From Candidatus Blastococcus massiliensis AP3 (GTDB lineage: Bacteria > Actinomycetota > Actinomycetes > Mycobacteriales > Geodermatophilaceae): a stretch of DNA of 64,000 bases. The translations under genes and the position numbers were made by a program. The notes under the pieces are model-generated. The model did no database searches. It was not told the DNA's origin and worked only from the letters and a program-made list of their open reading frames with translations. Where the stretch lies: NCBI RefSeq assembly GCF_000582785.1, contig NZ_HG931174.1, positions 959,367-1,023,366 of the forward strand, read 5' to 3'. This document shows, one piece after another, positions 7,985-16,326 of the stretch. Positions within the stretch are counted from its first letter, which is position 1. Every line of letters starts with the position of its first letter.

Positions 7985-8809
7985 TCAGGCCCCCTTCAGC
8001 GGGCGGTAGGCGGAGCTGCGGCCGACGACGACCCGCTCCCATGAGTCGTCGACGCCGAGCGTGGTCTCCGCGGCGCCGAGGAAGAGCCAGCCGTCGGGGC
8101 GCATGAGCTCGCGCACCCGGCGGAGGATCGCCTGCTTGGTGGACAGGTCGAAGTAGATGAGGACGTTGCGCAGGTACACGACGTCGAACGGGCCCATCCG
8201 CGGCAGCGGCGCGGCCAGGTTGCACTCGCGGGCGGTGACCATCCGGCGCAGCGGCGCGGCCACCTCCCACTCGGTGCCGGCACGGGTGAAGTGCCGGACC
8301 AGCATGGGAGCCGGGAGCCCGCGGTTCACCTCGAGCTGGCTGAACCGGCCCGCGGCGGTGCGCTCGACCATCTCGCGGGAGAGATCGGTCGCCGTGATCG
8401 CGACGCGGGTCGCCGCGTTGGGCAGGGCGTCCTCGAGGAGCATCGCGATCGTGTACGGCTCCTGCCCGCTGGAGCAGGCGGCCGACCAGATCTGCAGCCG
8501 CTCGTTCGGCCCGCGCGCCGCGAGCAGCGACGGCAGGACGGTCGAGGTCAGCGCGGTGAACGGGTCGCCGTCACGGAACCACGAGGTCTCGTTGGTGGTG
8601 AGCGCCTCGACGATCCGGCGGGTGCTGTCGGGGTCCGGCCGGTTGCGCACCGAGTCGACGAACTGGGAGACGTCGGTCAGGCCGGCCTTCCGCGCGATGG
8701 GCAGCAGGCGCGCCTCGACGAGGTACTCCTTGCCCGGCTGGAGCACGATCGCGCTCTCGCGGTGCACCAGCTGCCGCACCCAGTCGAAGCTGGTCGTGGT
8801 GAGCGTCAT
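7985..8809 (-). CDS. cheR: Chemoreceptor glutamate methyltransferase CheR
   Basis: This 274-residue enzyme methylates receptor glutamates with S-adenosylmethionine. The N-terminal all-helical CheR_N domain covers about residues 1-70. It is followed by the conserved TTNETSWFRD block, the SAM-binding region IWSAACSSGQEPYTIAM near residues 106-122, and VVYLRNVLIYF near 200. No tetratricopeptide or extra domain is attached. The start is the ATG at 8809, which overlaps the cheB stop by 4 bp (ATGA). The order cheB-cheR-regulator-cheX with overlaps or minimal gaps indicates one operon. Confidence 0.95.
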   Translation of the reverse strand: MTLTTTSFDWVRQLVHRESAIVLQPGKEYLVEARLLPIARKAGLTDVSQFVDSVRNRPDPDSTRRIVEALTTNETSWFRDGDPFTALTSTVLPSLLAARGPNERLQIWSAACSSGQEPYTIAMLLEDALPNAATRVAITATDLSREMVERTAAGRFSQLEVNRGLPAPMLVRHFTRAGTEWEVAAPLRRMVTARECNLAAPLPRMGPFDVVYLRNVLIYFDLSTKQAILRRVRELMRPDGWLFLGAAETTLGVDDSWERVVVGRSSAYRPLKGA

Positions 8810-9933
8810 CGGGGGGCTCCAGCGGCAGTTGCGGTGCGGGCGCCGGGAACGCCGGCGAGATGGCGGGTGATGGCATCGGGGATGCGGTCGAGGGGGAGCA
8901 CCTCGTCGGCGTAACCGGCCTGGCTGATCGCGCCGGGCATGCCCCACACGACCGAGGTGTTCTGGTCCTGGACGATCACCGTGCCGCCGGCGGCGCGGAT
9001 CTCACCGGCGCCGTTGCGCCCGTCCGAACCCATGCCGGTCAGCACGACCGCCAGGACGGCGCCGTCGAACGCGGTCACGACCGAACGGAACAGCGGGTCG
9101 ACCGCGGGTCGGCAGAAGTTCTCGGGCGGCCCCTGGTTGAGGCCGGTCTGCAGTCCCGCGCGCCCGCCGGGGCCGACCGGGGGCACCACGAGGTGGTGGT
9201 CGCCGGGGGCGAGGTGCACGGTGCCGGGCACCAGCGGCGACCCGTCGGAGGCCTCGACGACGCGCAGCGGGCACAGCCGGTCGAGACGCTGGGCGAACTG
9301 CCGGGTGAAGACCGGCGGCATGTGCTGGACGAGCAGCACCGGCACGGGCAGGGACGCCGGGAGCTGGGGGAGGACCTTGGCCAGGGCCTCGGGGCCGCCG
9401 GTGGACGAGCCGATCACCAGCACTGCCGGCTTCTTGCCCGGGCCGGTGCGGGGGGCTGCCGGCGGGGGAGGGGGCAGGGCTGCGGCACGCGGCTGCGGGG
9501 TGCTGACCGGGCGGCCGGTGAGCGCCTTGATCTTCGGGATGAGCTGCTCGCGCACGCTCTCCATGGACTGGGCCACGCTGCCGACGTTGGCCGGCTTGGT
9601 CACGTAGTCATTCGCCCCGGAGGACAGGGCGTCGAGGGTCGCCGAGGCGCCGCGCTCGGTCAGCGTGCTGAACATGACGATCGGCACGCGGCTGTACTTC
9701 TGCCCGCCGCTGCCCGAGCGGATCGCCCGGACCGCCTCGATGCCGTCCATCTCCGGCATCTCGATGTCCATCGTCACGAGGTCGGGCTCGAGCTGGGCCA
9801 GCTTCGCGACGGCGACCTTGCCGTTGACGGCGGTGCCGACCACCTCGATGCCGGGGTCGGCGGAGAGCACGTCGGTCACGATCTTGCGGACGACGACGGA
9901 GTCGTCGACGACCATCACCCGGATCGGGTTCAC
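8806..9933 (-). CDS. cheB: Chemotaxis methylesterase/glutamine deamidase CheB
   Basis: This 375-residue protein has a receiver domain (VDDSVVVRK near residue 10, phospho-Asp in LVTMDIEMPEMDG near 55) and a C-terminal CheB methylesterase domain after a Pro/Ala linker. The catalytic serine is in GSSTGGPEA, the histidine in VQHMPPVFT and the aspartate in GMGSDG. The start is taken as the GTG at 9933, because an exact AGGAGG lies 6 bp upstream. A second in-frame GTG 18 bp earlier would put that site inside the gene. A FliA-type promoter lies 52 bp upstream. Confidence 0.95.
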   Translation of the reverse strand: MNPIRVMVVDDSVVVRKIVTDVLSADPGIEVVGTAVNGKVAVAKLAQLEPDLVTMDIEMPEMDGIEAVRAIRSGSGGQKYSRVPIVMFSTLTERGASATLDALSSGANDYVTKPANVGSVAQSMESVREQLIPKIKALTGRPVSTPQPRAAALPPPPPAAPRTGPGKKPAVLVIGSSTGGPEALAKVLPQLPASLPVPVLLVQHMPPVFTRQFAQRLDRLCPLRVVEASDGSPLVPGTVHLAPGDHHLVVPPVGPGGRAGLQTGLNQGPPENFCRPAVDPLFRSVVTAFDGAVLAVVLTGMGSDGRNGAGEIRAAGGTVIVQDQNTSVVWGMPGAISQAGYADEVLPLDRIPDAITRHLAGVPGARTATAAGAPR

Positions 9934-9984
9934 GCGTGTCCTCCTGCTCACTGACTGGGCAGCCCAGTCAGGCTGTTCACACCT

Positions 9985-10013
9985 TTATCGGCACTCCCTC
10001 ACCCCTGCTTGAG
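9985..10013 (-). promoter_or_regulatory. FliA (sigma-28/WhiG-type) promoter of the cheB operon
   Basis: Read leftward, the -35 element CTCAA (10013-10009) is separated by exactly 16 bp from the -10 element GCCGATAA (9992-9985). This matches the sigma-28 consensus described for motile actinobacteria. It lies 52 bp before the cheB GTG. The chance of both elements at this spacing is very low in such GC-rich DNA. Confidence 0.85.
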
Positions 10014-10155
10014 CGGGATCGGTTGTGCGCTATGCGAATGGCTCGGGGTCACTGCCCTCGCCTCATCCGCCTCAGAAGCATCGGTGGTCACACGAGCAAA
10101 AGAAAGGGCCGCCGCGGACTCGTTACGCAATTCGATGGTGACCATTCTCCGCAAT

Positions 10156-10174
10156 GTCGAAATGGCATTTCGAC
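10156..10174. promoter_or_regulatory. Perfect inverted repeat upstream of the cheB promoter
   Basis: GTCGAAATG and CATTTCGAC flank a single central base. The repeat lies about 140 bp upstream of the FliA promoter, and a further GTCGAC occurs at 10180. It resembles the GTCGAC-centred dyads upstream of the three chemoreceptor genes. It is a candidate operator; the binding protein is unknown. Confidence 0.5.
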
Positions 10175-10297
10175 GATGAGTCGACACTGCGGGGGAGGTG
10201 ACCGACGGACGGCACGAAGCCGCCCGGCGCCACTGGCACGTCGGGCGGCTGACCTGCTCGTTCAGGTCGGGGATGCGGCAGGAGCTGCCGCGGCGGC

Positions 10298-11194
10298 TCA
10301 GTGCGCTTCGGTGACGCGGGCCCAGGGCGCCCGCAGGACGGCGAGGGATGCCTCGTCCACGAGGTCGCTCATCGCGACGCCCTGCACGCAGCCGGCGACC
10401 GCGTTCCAGACGCCGGCCGCTCCGTCGTGCAGGTCGAAGCCGCCGTCGAGGAACGCCTGGACGGCGTGCAGCTGGGCGGCGGCGAGGACACGGGTGCGCC
10501 CGGACACGTGCGCGGCCCACGAGGCCTCGTGCATGGCGGCGGCCCAGGGGCGCTGCTGCGGGCGGCCCTCGTCGACGGCGGCACGCCAGGCGGCCCGTCC
10601 GGACCGGTCGAGCCCACGGAGGGCCTCGAGCAGGGCCGCGAGTTCGACGGCGGCAGGTCCCAGATCGGCGCCGACGGCGGGCACGGTCAGCTCGCCGCGC
10701 TCCAGGCTGCGGTCGAACGCGCCGGTGAGCTCGCGGCGCACCAGCGGCGGCAGGACGCCGGCGGCCCAGTAGCCCACCGCGGCGTCGGCGAGGACGGAGA
10801 CCGCCTCGTCGCGCTCGTCGTCGCCGAGCTCGGCCGCGGCCGTGTGTTCCGGCCCCAGCACGTCGTCGCGGAGCAGCCGCTCGAGGGTGGGTGCGTCACC
10901 GATCGTGCCCTGCTCGAGCTGGGCGACGAGCACGGCGGCGCGGTCGCCGGCGGACGCCGCACTGCGCATGTGCGGCACGGAGGCGGCCATCTCGCGCGCC
11001 TTGCGGCCGCGTACGGCCGACTGCTGGCGCTCCTCGACGGTCAGGCCACGGCAGGGGTGGGCGGCGGCGACCCGGCGGAGGGCGTCGGCGTCGGCGCCCA
11101 GGCCGGCCAGGAGGACGTCGGCGACCGCGCGGCCGCCCTGCAGGCGGACCAGGTCGAATCCGAGGGTCGCGGCGCTGACCAGCGAGTAGGGCAC
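10298..11194 (-). CDS. Conserved protein of unknown function in the chemotaxis region
   Basis: I do not recognise this 298-residue protein. It is Ala- and Leu-rich, apparently all-helical and soluble, with no signal peptide or membrane segment. A possible landmark is HPCRGLTVEERQQSAVRG near residues 48-65. The start is the GTG at 11194, 8 bp after a GGAGG; longer in-frame starts lack this site. It lies between cheW and the cheB operon on the same strand. A strong hairpin separates it from cheW, so it may have its own promoter. A chemotaxis role is suggested only by position. Confidence 0.6.
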   Translation of the reverse strand: MPYSLVSAATLGFDLVRLQGGRAVADVLLAGLGADADALRRVAAAHPCRGLTVEERQQSAVRGRKAREMAASVPHMRSAASAGDRAAVLVAQLEQGTIGDAPTLERLLRDDVLGPEHTAAAELGDDERDEAVSVLADAAVGYWAAGVLPPLVRRELTGAFDRSLERGELTVPAVGADLGPAAVELAALLEALRGLDRSGRAAWRAAVDEGRPQQRPWAAAMHEASWAAHVSGRTRVLAAAQLHAVQAFLDGGFDLHDGAAGVWNAVAGCVQGVAMSDLVDEASLAVLRAPWARVTEAH

Positions 11195-11263
11195 GGCAGT
11201 CGCCTCCAGAGGTCGGTCCGACCATGCTGGCGGCTCCGGGCCCGGAGCGCGAGTGCAACGACG

Positions 11264-11309
11264 CGCGGCCGTCACTCCTTCGCGGGAGGGCGAGGGGGTG
11301 ACGGCCGCG
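11264..11309. terminator. Hairpin terminator after cheA-cheW
   Basis: A perfect 12-bp stem (CGCGGCCGTCAC with GTGACGGCCGCG) has a 22-base loop. It lies 38 bp downstream of the cheW stop and 70 bp before the start of the next leftward gene, so it probably ends the cheA-cheW transcript. Confidence 0.75.
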
Positions 11310-11346
11310 TGTGGGTGGCGCTGGGTACTGCTGAGATTACTCTGGG

Positions 11347-11805
11347 TCAGGCGCTGACGGCCTTCTGGACGTCGAGTGCGAGCAGCAACTGCCCGCGGAG
11401 CTTGTACGCGCCCCGGATGAGGTCGCGCGCCTGGCCCTCGAGCGTGTCCGGCGGCGCCTCGAAGTCGGTGGGGTCCACGTCGACCACGTCGGCGATGGAG
11501 TCGACCAGCAGGCTCACGGCCTCGCCGTGCAGCCGCACGACGATCACCACGGCGTCGGTGCCCTCGGGGCGCGGGGGACGACCGAGCCGCTCGCGCAGCT
11601 CGATGGCGGTGACCACCTGGCCGCGCAGGTTGATCAGGCCGGCGACGGCGGCGGGTGCCAGCGGCACCCGGGTGAGCTGCTGGCTGCGCAGCACCTCCTG
11701 GACGTGCTCGACCTCGATGCCGTACAGGTCGCCGTCCAGCCGGAAGGTGGCCAGCTGCCCGCCGGTGGCGGGGGCGGTGGTGGGGGCGGTGGTGGGGGCG
11801 GTCAC
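11347..11805 (-). CDS. cheW: Chemotaxis coupling protein CheW
   Basis: This 152-residue adaptor is a single CheW domain that links chemoreceptors to CheA. The conserved core is visible: ATFRLDGDLYGIEVEHVQEV near residues 19-38, VAGLINLRGQVVTAIELRERLG in the middle (GLINLRG is the hallmark) and SIADVV near 104. A short Pro/Thr/Ala N-terminal tail is encoded by repeated GGTGGGGGC units. The start is the GTG at 11805, 6 bp after a GGAGG, and only 1 bp separates it from the cheA stop. Confidence 0.93.
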   Translation of the reverse strand: MTAPTTAPTTAPATGGQLATFRLDGDLYGIEVEHVQEVLRSQQLTRVPLAPAAVAGLINLRGQVVTAIELRERLGRPPRPEGTDAVVIVVRLHGEAVSLLVDSIADVVDVDPTDFEAPPDTLEGQARDLIRGAYKLRGQLLLALDVQKAVSA

Positions 11806-11806
11806 G

Positions 11807-14251
11807 TCAGACCTCCAGCAGGGAGTCGGAGACGCCGGCCGGCGTCGTGGCAGAGGGGTGCGAGTAGAACGCCGGGTCGGCGGCCAGGATCGCGGCACGG
11901 ACGTCGAGCAGCTCGGTCACCTTGTCCCCGAGGACGGCGGAGCCGAGCAGGCCCAGGTCGTCGATGTCGCTGCGGACAGCGGCCTCGCCGTCGACGATGT
12001 CGAGGATCTCCTCGACGACGATCGCGACGCTGCGCCCGTGGTCGGAGTAGACGATCACCTCGAGGACCTCGCGGTCGCTCTCGCCGTAGGCGCCCAGGTG
12101 CCGGTCGAGCCGGACGATCGGGAGGATGGCGCCGCGGTACTGCACGACCTCGCGGTTGCCGACCTTCTCGACCGTCTCGGCCTTCACCTGCTCGAGGCGG
12201 GTGACGGTGTCGAGCGGGATCGCGACCCGGCGCCCGCCGCCGATGGCCGCCAGCAGCATCCGCTGCCGCTCGGTCTCGGCCGCGGCGGCCTCCGCCTCCG
12301 ACGTCCGGGACTCCTGCCGCTCCGCGGTCTCGGTGCGCAGCGCACGACGGGCGAGCGCCTGGACGTCGAGGATGAGCGCCACGGTGCCGTCGCCGAGCAC
12401 GGTGGCGCCGGAGTAGAGCCCGATCGCCTTCATCTGGCCGCCCACGGCCTTGACCACGATCTCCTCGGTGTTGATCACGCGGTCGACCACGAGGCCGAAG
12501 CGCCGTCCCTCCGACCGGAGCACCGCGATGACGACGTGGCCGTCGTGCCGCTCGGAGGTCAGACCGAGGACGTCGGTGAGCCGGACGAGGGGGAGGAGCT
12601 CGCCGCGGAGGCGGTAGACCTGCGCGCCGCCGACCTCCTCGACCGCGTTGGCGGCCTTCTCGGCGTCCAGGCTCACGAGCTCCTGCAGGCTGATCTGCGG
12701 GATGGCGTACCGGTCGCCGGCGCACTCCACGGTCAGCGCGGGGACGATGGCCAGGGTCAGCGGGATGCGCAGCCGGCAGACGGTGCCGCGACCGGCCTCG
12801 GACTCGACCTCGATGGTGCCGCCGATGGCCTCGATGTTGGTCTTGACGACGTCCATGCCGACGCCGCGGCCGGAGACGTTGGTGACGGCGGCCGCGGTCG
12901 AGAAGCCGGGCAGGAAGATGAGCTGCAGGATGTCGGCCGGGCTCATCCTGTCCAGCTGGGCGACCGTGATGAGACCGCGCTCGACGGCCTTCTTGCCGAG
13001 CTTGACCGGGTCGATGCCGGCGCCGTCGTCGGCGACCTCGACGACGACCTGGCCGCTCTCGTGGCGGGCGCGCAGGGTCAGGACGCCCTCGGCCGGCTTG
13101 CCGGCCGACTTGCGGGCGTCGGGGGCCTCGATGCCGTGGTCGACCGAGTTGCGGACGAGGTGGGTCAGGGGGTCCTTGACCGCCTCGAGCAGCGTCTTGT
13201 CCAGCTCGGTCTCGCGACCCTCCATCTCCAGGCGGATGGACTTCTTGAGCTGCATGCCGAGGTCGCGGACGACGCGCGGCAGCTTGGACCAGATGTGGTC
13301 GATCGGCTGCATGCGCGTCTTCATGACGCCCTCCTGCAGCTCGCTGGCGATCAGGTTGAGCCGCTGCGAGGCGCGCACCAGGTCGGTGTCGTTGGAGCGG
13401 CCCACGTACTGGACGATCTGGTTGCGGGTCAGCACCAGCTCACCGACGAGCAGCATCAGCTCGTCGAGCAGGTCGACGTCGACGCGGATCGTGCTGTCCG
13501 CGACGCCGCGGCGGGCCTGGCCGTCGCCGGCTGCCGCCGTCGCCTCGCCGTCGGCGTGCTCGGGCAGGTCGGTGGCCTCCGGAGAGGGGAGGTTCTCGAC
13601 GGTGGTCTCGGGCATGACTGCGTTCGCTCCCTCGAGCAGCTCGGCGGCCGGGGCGGAGGTCGTCTCCTCGACGACCACCGGCGCCTCGTCCACGGACACG
13701 GCGGCGGGCGCCGCCTTCGTCGTCGCACGCGGTGCTGCGGCCTTGCGCGCGGTCGTCTTCTTGGCGGGCGCCTTGGCGGCGCTCTTCGCCGGGGCCTTCG
13801 GCTTCGCGGCGGCGCTCGTCGACGCCGCGCGGGGAGCAGGCACGGTCGCGGCCGGGGCGGCCGGGGCGTCGTCCATCGCGGCGGTGATCGCGGCGACGAC
13901 GCCGGCGACCTCGACCGAGCCCTCGCCGCCGCTGGCCTCGATCGTGGTCAGGAGGGCGCGGACGGTGTCGACCATCTGCAGGAGCACGCTCGTGCGCTCC
14001 GGCGTCAGGGCCAGCTCGCCGTCCCGGAGGCGGGAGAGCATGTTCTCCCCGACGTGCGTGACCTCCTCGAGCCGGTTGAAGGCGAGGAAGCCGCTGGTGC
14101 CCTTGATCGTGTGGATGGTCCGGAAGATGCTGGACAGCCGCTCGCGGGAGTTCGGGTCCTGCTCGAGGGCCACCAGGTCCGAGTCGAGCTGGTCGAGGTT
14201 CTCGTGGCTCTCGACCAGGAACTCTTCGACGATGTCGTCCAGACCGTCCAC
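11807..14251 (-). CDS. cheA: Chemotaxis histidine kinase CheA with two CheW-like domains
   Basis: This 814-residue kinase autophosphorylates in response to receptors. It has an Hpt domain with phospho-His47 (FRTIHTIKGTSG) and a low-complexity linker at about residues 130-250, rich in Ala, Lys and Pro. A dimerisation domain (VDVDLLDELMLLVGELVLTR) starts near 255, followed by the ATPase domain with N-box HLVRNSVDHG near 367 and GRGVGMDVV near 460. Two consecutive CheW-like domains fill about 500-640 and 660-800. No separate CheY-binding P2 domain is evident; the linker occupies its place. The start is the GTG at 14251, 7 bp after AGAAGG. Confidence 0.95.
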   Translation of the reverse strand: MDGLDDIVEEFLVESHENLDQLDSDLVALEQDPNSRERLSSIFRTIHTIKGTSGFLAFNRLEEVTHVGENMLSRLRDGELALTPERTSVLLQMVDTVRALLTTIEASGGEGSVEVAGVVAAITAAMDDAPAAPAATVPAPRAASTSAAAKPKAPAKSAAKAPAKKTTARKAAAPRATTKAAPAAVSVDEAPVVVEETTSAPAAELLEGANAVMPETTVENLPSPEATDLPEHADGEATAAAGDGQARRGVADSTIRVDVDLLDELMLLVGELVLTRNQIVQYVGRSNDTDLVRASQRLNLIASELQEGVMKTRMQPIDHIWSKLPRVVRDLGMQLKKSIRLEMEGRETELDKTLLEAVKDPLTHLVRNSVDHGIEAPDARKSAGKPAEGVLTLRARHESGQVVVEVADDGAGIDPVKLGKKAVERGLITVAQLDRMSPADILQLIFLPGFSTAAAVTNVSGRGVGMDVVKTNIEAIGGTIEVESEAGRGTVCRLRIPLTLAIVPALTVECAGDRYAIPQISLQELVSLDAEKAANAVEEVGGAQVYRLRGELLPLVRLTDVLGLTSERHDGHVVIAVLRSEGRRFGLVVDRVINTEEIVVKAVGGQMKAIGLYSGATVLGDGTVALILDVQALARRALRTETAERQESRTSEAEAAAAETERQRMLLAAIGGGRRVAIPLDTVTRLEQVKAETVEKVGNREVVQYRGAILPIVRLDRHLGAYGESDREVLEVIVYSDHGRSVAIVVEEILDIVDGEAAVRSDIDDLGLLGSAVLGDKVTELLDVRAAILAADPAFYSHPSATTPAGVSDSLLEV

Positions 14252-14314
14252 GGTGTTGCCTTCTCTCTGCGTCGCGACCGGGGACAAGAGTCGGCCCGGT
14301 TGGGTCATCGGCGG

Positions 14315-14349
14315 GCCGCCGGCGGAGTCAAGGTGAATCCGCCGGCGGC
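14315..14349. terminator. Hairpin terminator between the first chemoreceptor gene and cheA
   Basis: A perfect 12-bp stem (GCCGCCGGCGGA with TCCGCCGGCGGC) has an 11-base loop. It lies 37 bp after the receptor stop and 64 bp before the cheA start, so cheA is probably transcribed separately from the receptors. Confidence 0.75.
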
Positions 14350-14385
14350 GCGCCCGTCATGGGCTGTTATCGGCAGTCGGCGCCC

Positions 14386-16026
14386 TCAGTAGGTGAACCG
14401 TCCGACGTTGGTGCGCAGATCGGCCGCCATCCGGGAGAGCTCGTCGACCGCGGTGCGGGTCTGGGTCAGCGCCTGGGTGGTCGAGTCCGCCGCCGTGGAG
14501 ACGCCGGTGATGTTCTCCGCGATCTGCGTGGTGCCGCCCGCGGCCTCCTGCACCGAGCGGGACATCTCGTTCGTGGTCGCCGTCTGCTCCTCCACCGCGC
14601 TGGCGATGGTGGTCTGCCGGTCGGAGATCTGCGCGACGATCGCCGAGATCTCCTCGATCGCGGCCACCGCGGCCGTCGTGTCGCCCTGGATGGACTGCAC
14701 CCGGCGGGCGATGTCCTCGGTCGCCTTGGCCGTCTCCTGCGCCAGCTCCTTCACCTCGTTGGCGACCACGGCGAAGCCCTTGCCCGCCTCGCCGGCCCGC
14801 GCCGCCTCGATCGTGGCGTTCAGCGCCAGCAGGTTGGTCTGCTCCGCGATGCTGGTGATCACCTTCACCACGTTGCCGATCTCGGCCGAGGACTCACCCA
14901 GCTTCGCCACCGTGGCGGTGGTGGTCTCCGCGGCGGTCACCGCGCGGGCCGCGACCTCGGAGGCCTCCGCGGCGTTGCTCGCGATCTCCCGGATGGAGGC
15001 ACCCATCTGCTCCGCGCCCGCCGCAACCGTCTGCACGCTGCGGGACACCTCCTCCGCGGCACCGGACACCACACCCGACTGCGCCGAGGTCTCCTCCGCC
15101 GACGCCGAGATCTGCGCCGAGGACGCCGACAGCTCCTCCGAGCTGGCCGCCACGGCGTCCGCCGAGGCAGCCACGCCGCCCAGGACGGAGCGCAGGTTGT
15201 CGACAGCGGCGTCGAGCGCCTGGCCCATGCGGCCCATCTCGTCCTTGGACACCAGGCCGCTGGACTTCGTCAGGTCGCCGGCGGCCAGCGCCTCGGTCAC
15301 GTCCTGCACCCGCCGCGCGGCCCGGGCGACGCCACCGGCGACGAACCATCCCAGCCCGAGCGCCGTGAGGATGCCGGCGATCATGATGGCCAGGGTGAGG
15401 GTCTGGCTCGTCTCCGCGTTGTCGTGGATGCCGGCGCTCGCCGCCTCGGCCTCCTGCTGCTCCATCTCGTTCAGCGTCGCGAGCTCCGCCCGGAGCTCGT
15501 CGACGACGGTCGTCCCCTGGGCGTCGTTGGCGGCCGTCCAGCCGGCGGTGTCTCCCGCGAGGGCGAGCGGACGGAGCACCTGGTCCTGCACCGTGACGTA
15601 GGTGCTCAGATCCTCGACGACGTCGTCGAGGATCTCCTGCTGGTCCGGCGACATGCCCGTGGCCGCGTACGCGGTCACACCGTCGGCGAATGCCGTACGC
15701 AGTTCCTCGGCCCGGGTGAAGCGTTCCTGCTGCCGCTCAGGGGTGGGCGCGAGGATCGTGTCCCGGGTGACCACGCGCATCTCGTGCAGGAGGCTGTCGA
15801 GGTGCGCCACCTCCACGGCACCGAGCAGGTTGCTCGAATAGAGCTTGTCGGCGTCGTCCGCAGCAGCACTCATGCCCGAGATGCCCAGGGCGCCGATACC
15901 TCCGGCCACGACCGCGGTCACCGACACTGCGGTCAGCACCTTGGTCCTCACCGAACGGTCGGCCCAGCGGGACAGCAGGGAGCGGGCCGGCTGTGGGGTG
16001 GGCGTGATGCGGGCGGCCGTGGACAT
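14386..16026 (-). CDS. Methyl-accepting chemotaxis protein 1
   Basis: This 546-residue chemoreceptor has a cytoplasmic N-tail, a membrane segment near residues 30-50 and an extracellular four-helix-bundle sensor of about 140 residues. A second membrane segment ([19 protein letters not shown]) lies near 197-215, then a HAMP domain and a signalling coiled coil. The hairpin tip [20 protein letters not shown] is intact. The C-terminus ends GRFTY with no CheR/CheB-docking pentapeptide. The start is the ATG at 16026, with GGAG 7 bp upstream. It is one of three tandem paralogues that share nearly the same signalling half but have different sensors. The ligand is unknown. Confidence 0.93.
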   Translation of the reverse strand: MSTAARITPTPQPARSLLSRWADRSVRTKVLTAVSVTAVVAGGIGALGISGMSAAADDADKLYSSNLLGAVEVAHLDSLLHEMRVVTRDTILAPTPERQQERFTRAEELRTAFADGVTAYAATGMSPDQQEILDDVVEDLSTYVTVQDQVLRPLALAGDTAGWTAANDAQGTTVVDELRAELATLNEMEQQEAEAASAGIHDNAETSQTLTLAIMIAGILTALGLGWFVAGGVARAARRVQDVTEALAAGDLTKSSGLVSKDEMGRMGQALDAAVDNLRSVLGGVAASADAVAASSEELSASSAQISASAEETSAQSGVVSGAAEEVSRSVQTVAAGAEQMGASIREIASNAAEASEVAARAVTAAETTTATVAKLGESSAEIGNVVKVITSIAEQTNLLALNATIEAARAGEAGKGFAVVANEVKELAQETAKATEDIARRVQSIQGDTTAAVAAIEEISAIVAQISDRQTTIASAVEEQTATTNEMSRSVQEAAGGTTQIAENITGVSTAADSTTQALTQTRTAVDELSRMAADLRTNVGRFTY

Positions 16027-16209
16027 GGCGGTACTCCAGAGAATGGGGGAGGGCGGGCTGACGGGGCTTCGTCGCGCCGCGAACGGACTCGACCATGAGG
16101 CGGTCCGGTAGGTCGTGCGGTGCTGACGGGGAGAAAGGTAGTGCATGTCCGAATTCCATTCGTCCGGATTGACGGCGCGTCGGGAACGGCGAGGAAGATT
16201 GGCTGGCCA

Positions 16210-16262
16210 CCGCATTCCGGCTGTCGACATGACGCCATTCCCGATGTCGACGGAAAATGCGG
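16210..16262. promoter_or_regulatory. Imperfect dyad upstream of receptor gene 1
   Basis: The left arm runs CCGCATTCC then TGTCGACAT (to 16230). The right arm is ATGTCGAC (16244-16251) then AAAATGCGG (to 16262). The arms are inverted copies of each other around a 13-bp centre. The same parts, GCATT-CC and GTCGACA, recur upstream of receptors 2 and 3, which suggests a shared regulator site or promoter architecture. Confidence 0.55.
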
Positions 16263-16264
16263 AC

Positions 16265-16296
16265 GGGGCGGCGACCGGTCGCCCGGTCACCGCCCC
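16265..16296. terminator. Hairpin terminator after receptor gene 2
   Basis: A 14-bp stem with one mismatch (GGGGCGGCGACCGG with CCGGTCACCGCCCC) closes a 4-base loop. It lies 31 bp after the stop of the leftward receptor gene. Confidence 0.8.
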
Positions 16297-16326
16297 GCCA
16301 CGGCCCGTCGCATGGACGGGCCCCAC

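Larger units (their letters stand above)
9934..10297. other. 364-bp non-coding interval upstream of cheB
   Basis: This interval contains the cheB ribosome-binding site, the FliA-type promoter at 9985-10013 and a perfect 9-bp inverted repeat at 10156-10174. The stretch 10080-10180 is lower in GC than its surroundings. I see no credible gene on either strand. Confidence 0.8.
16027..16326. other. 300-bp non-coding interval between receptor genes 1 and 2
   Basis: This interval holds the leader of receptor gene 1, the GTCGAC dyad at 16210-16262 and the receptor 2 terminator at 16265-16296. No credible gene is seen on either strand. Confidence 0.8.

Noticed and set aside
14367..14374. GCCGATAA (minus strand) as a FliA -10 for cheA
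   Set aside because: At 15-17 bp upstream there is no CTCAA-like -35, and a terminator hairpin lies between it and cheA. One such 8-mer is expected by chance in a window of this size.
10301..14392. Long rightward open frame (over 1,300 codons) opposite cheA and cheW
   Set aside because: It is antisense to well-defined genes and shows the His, Gln, Arg and Gly-rich composition typical of the GC-biased opposite strand.
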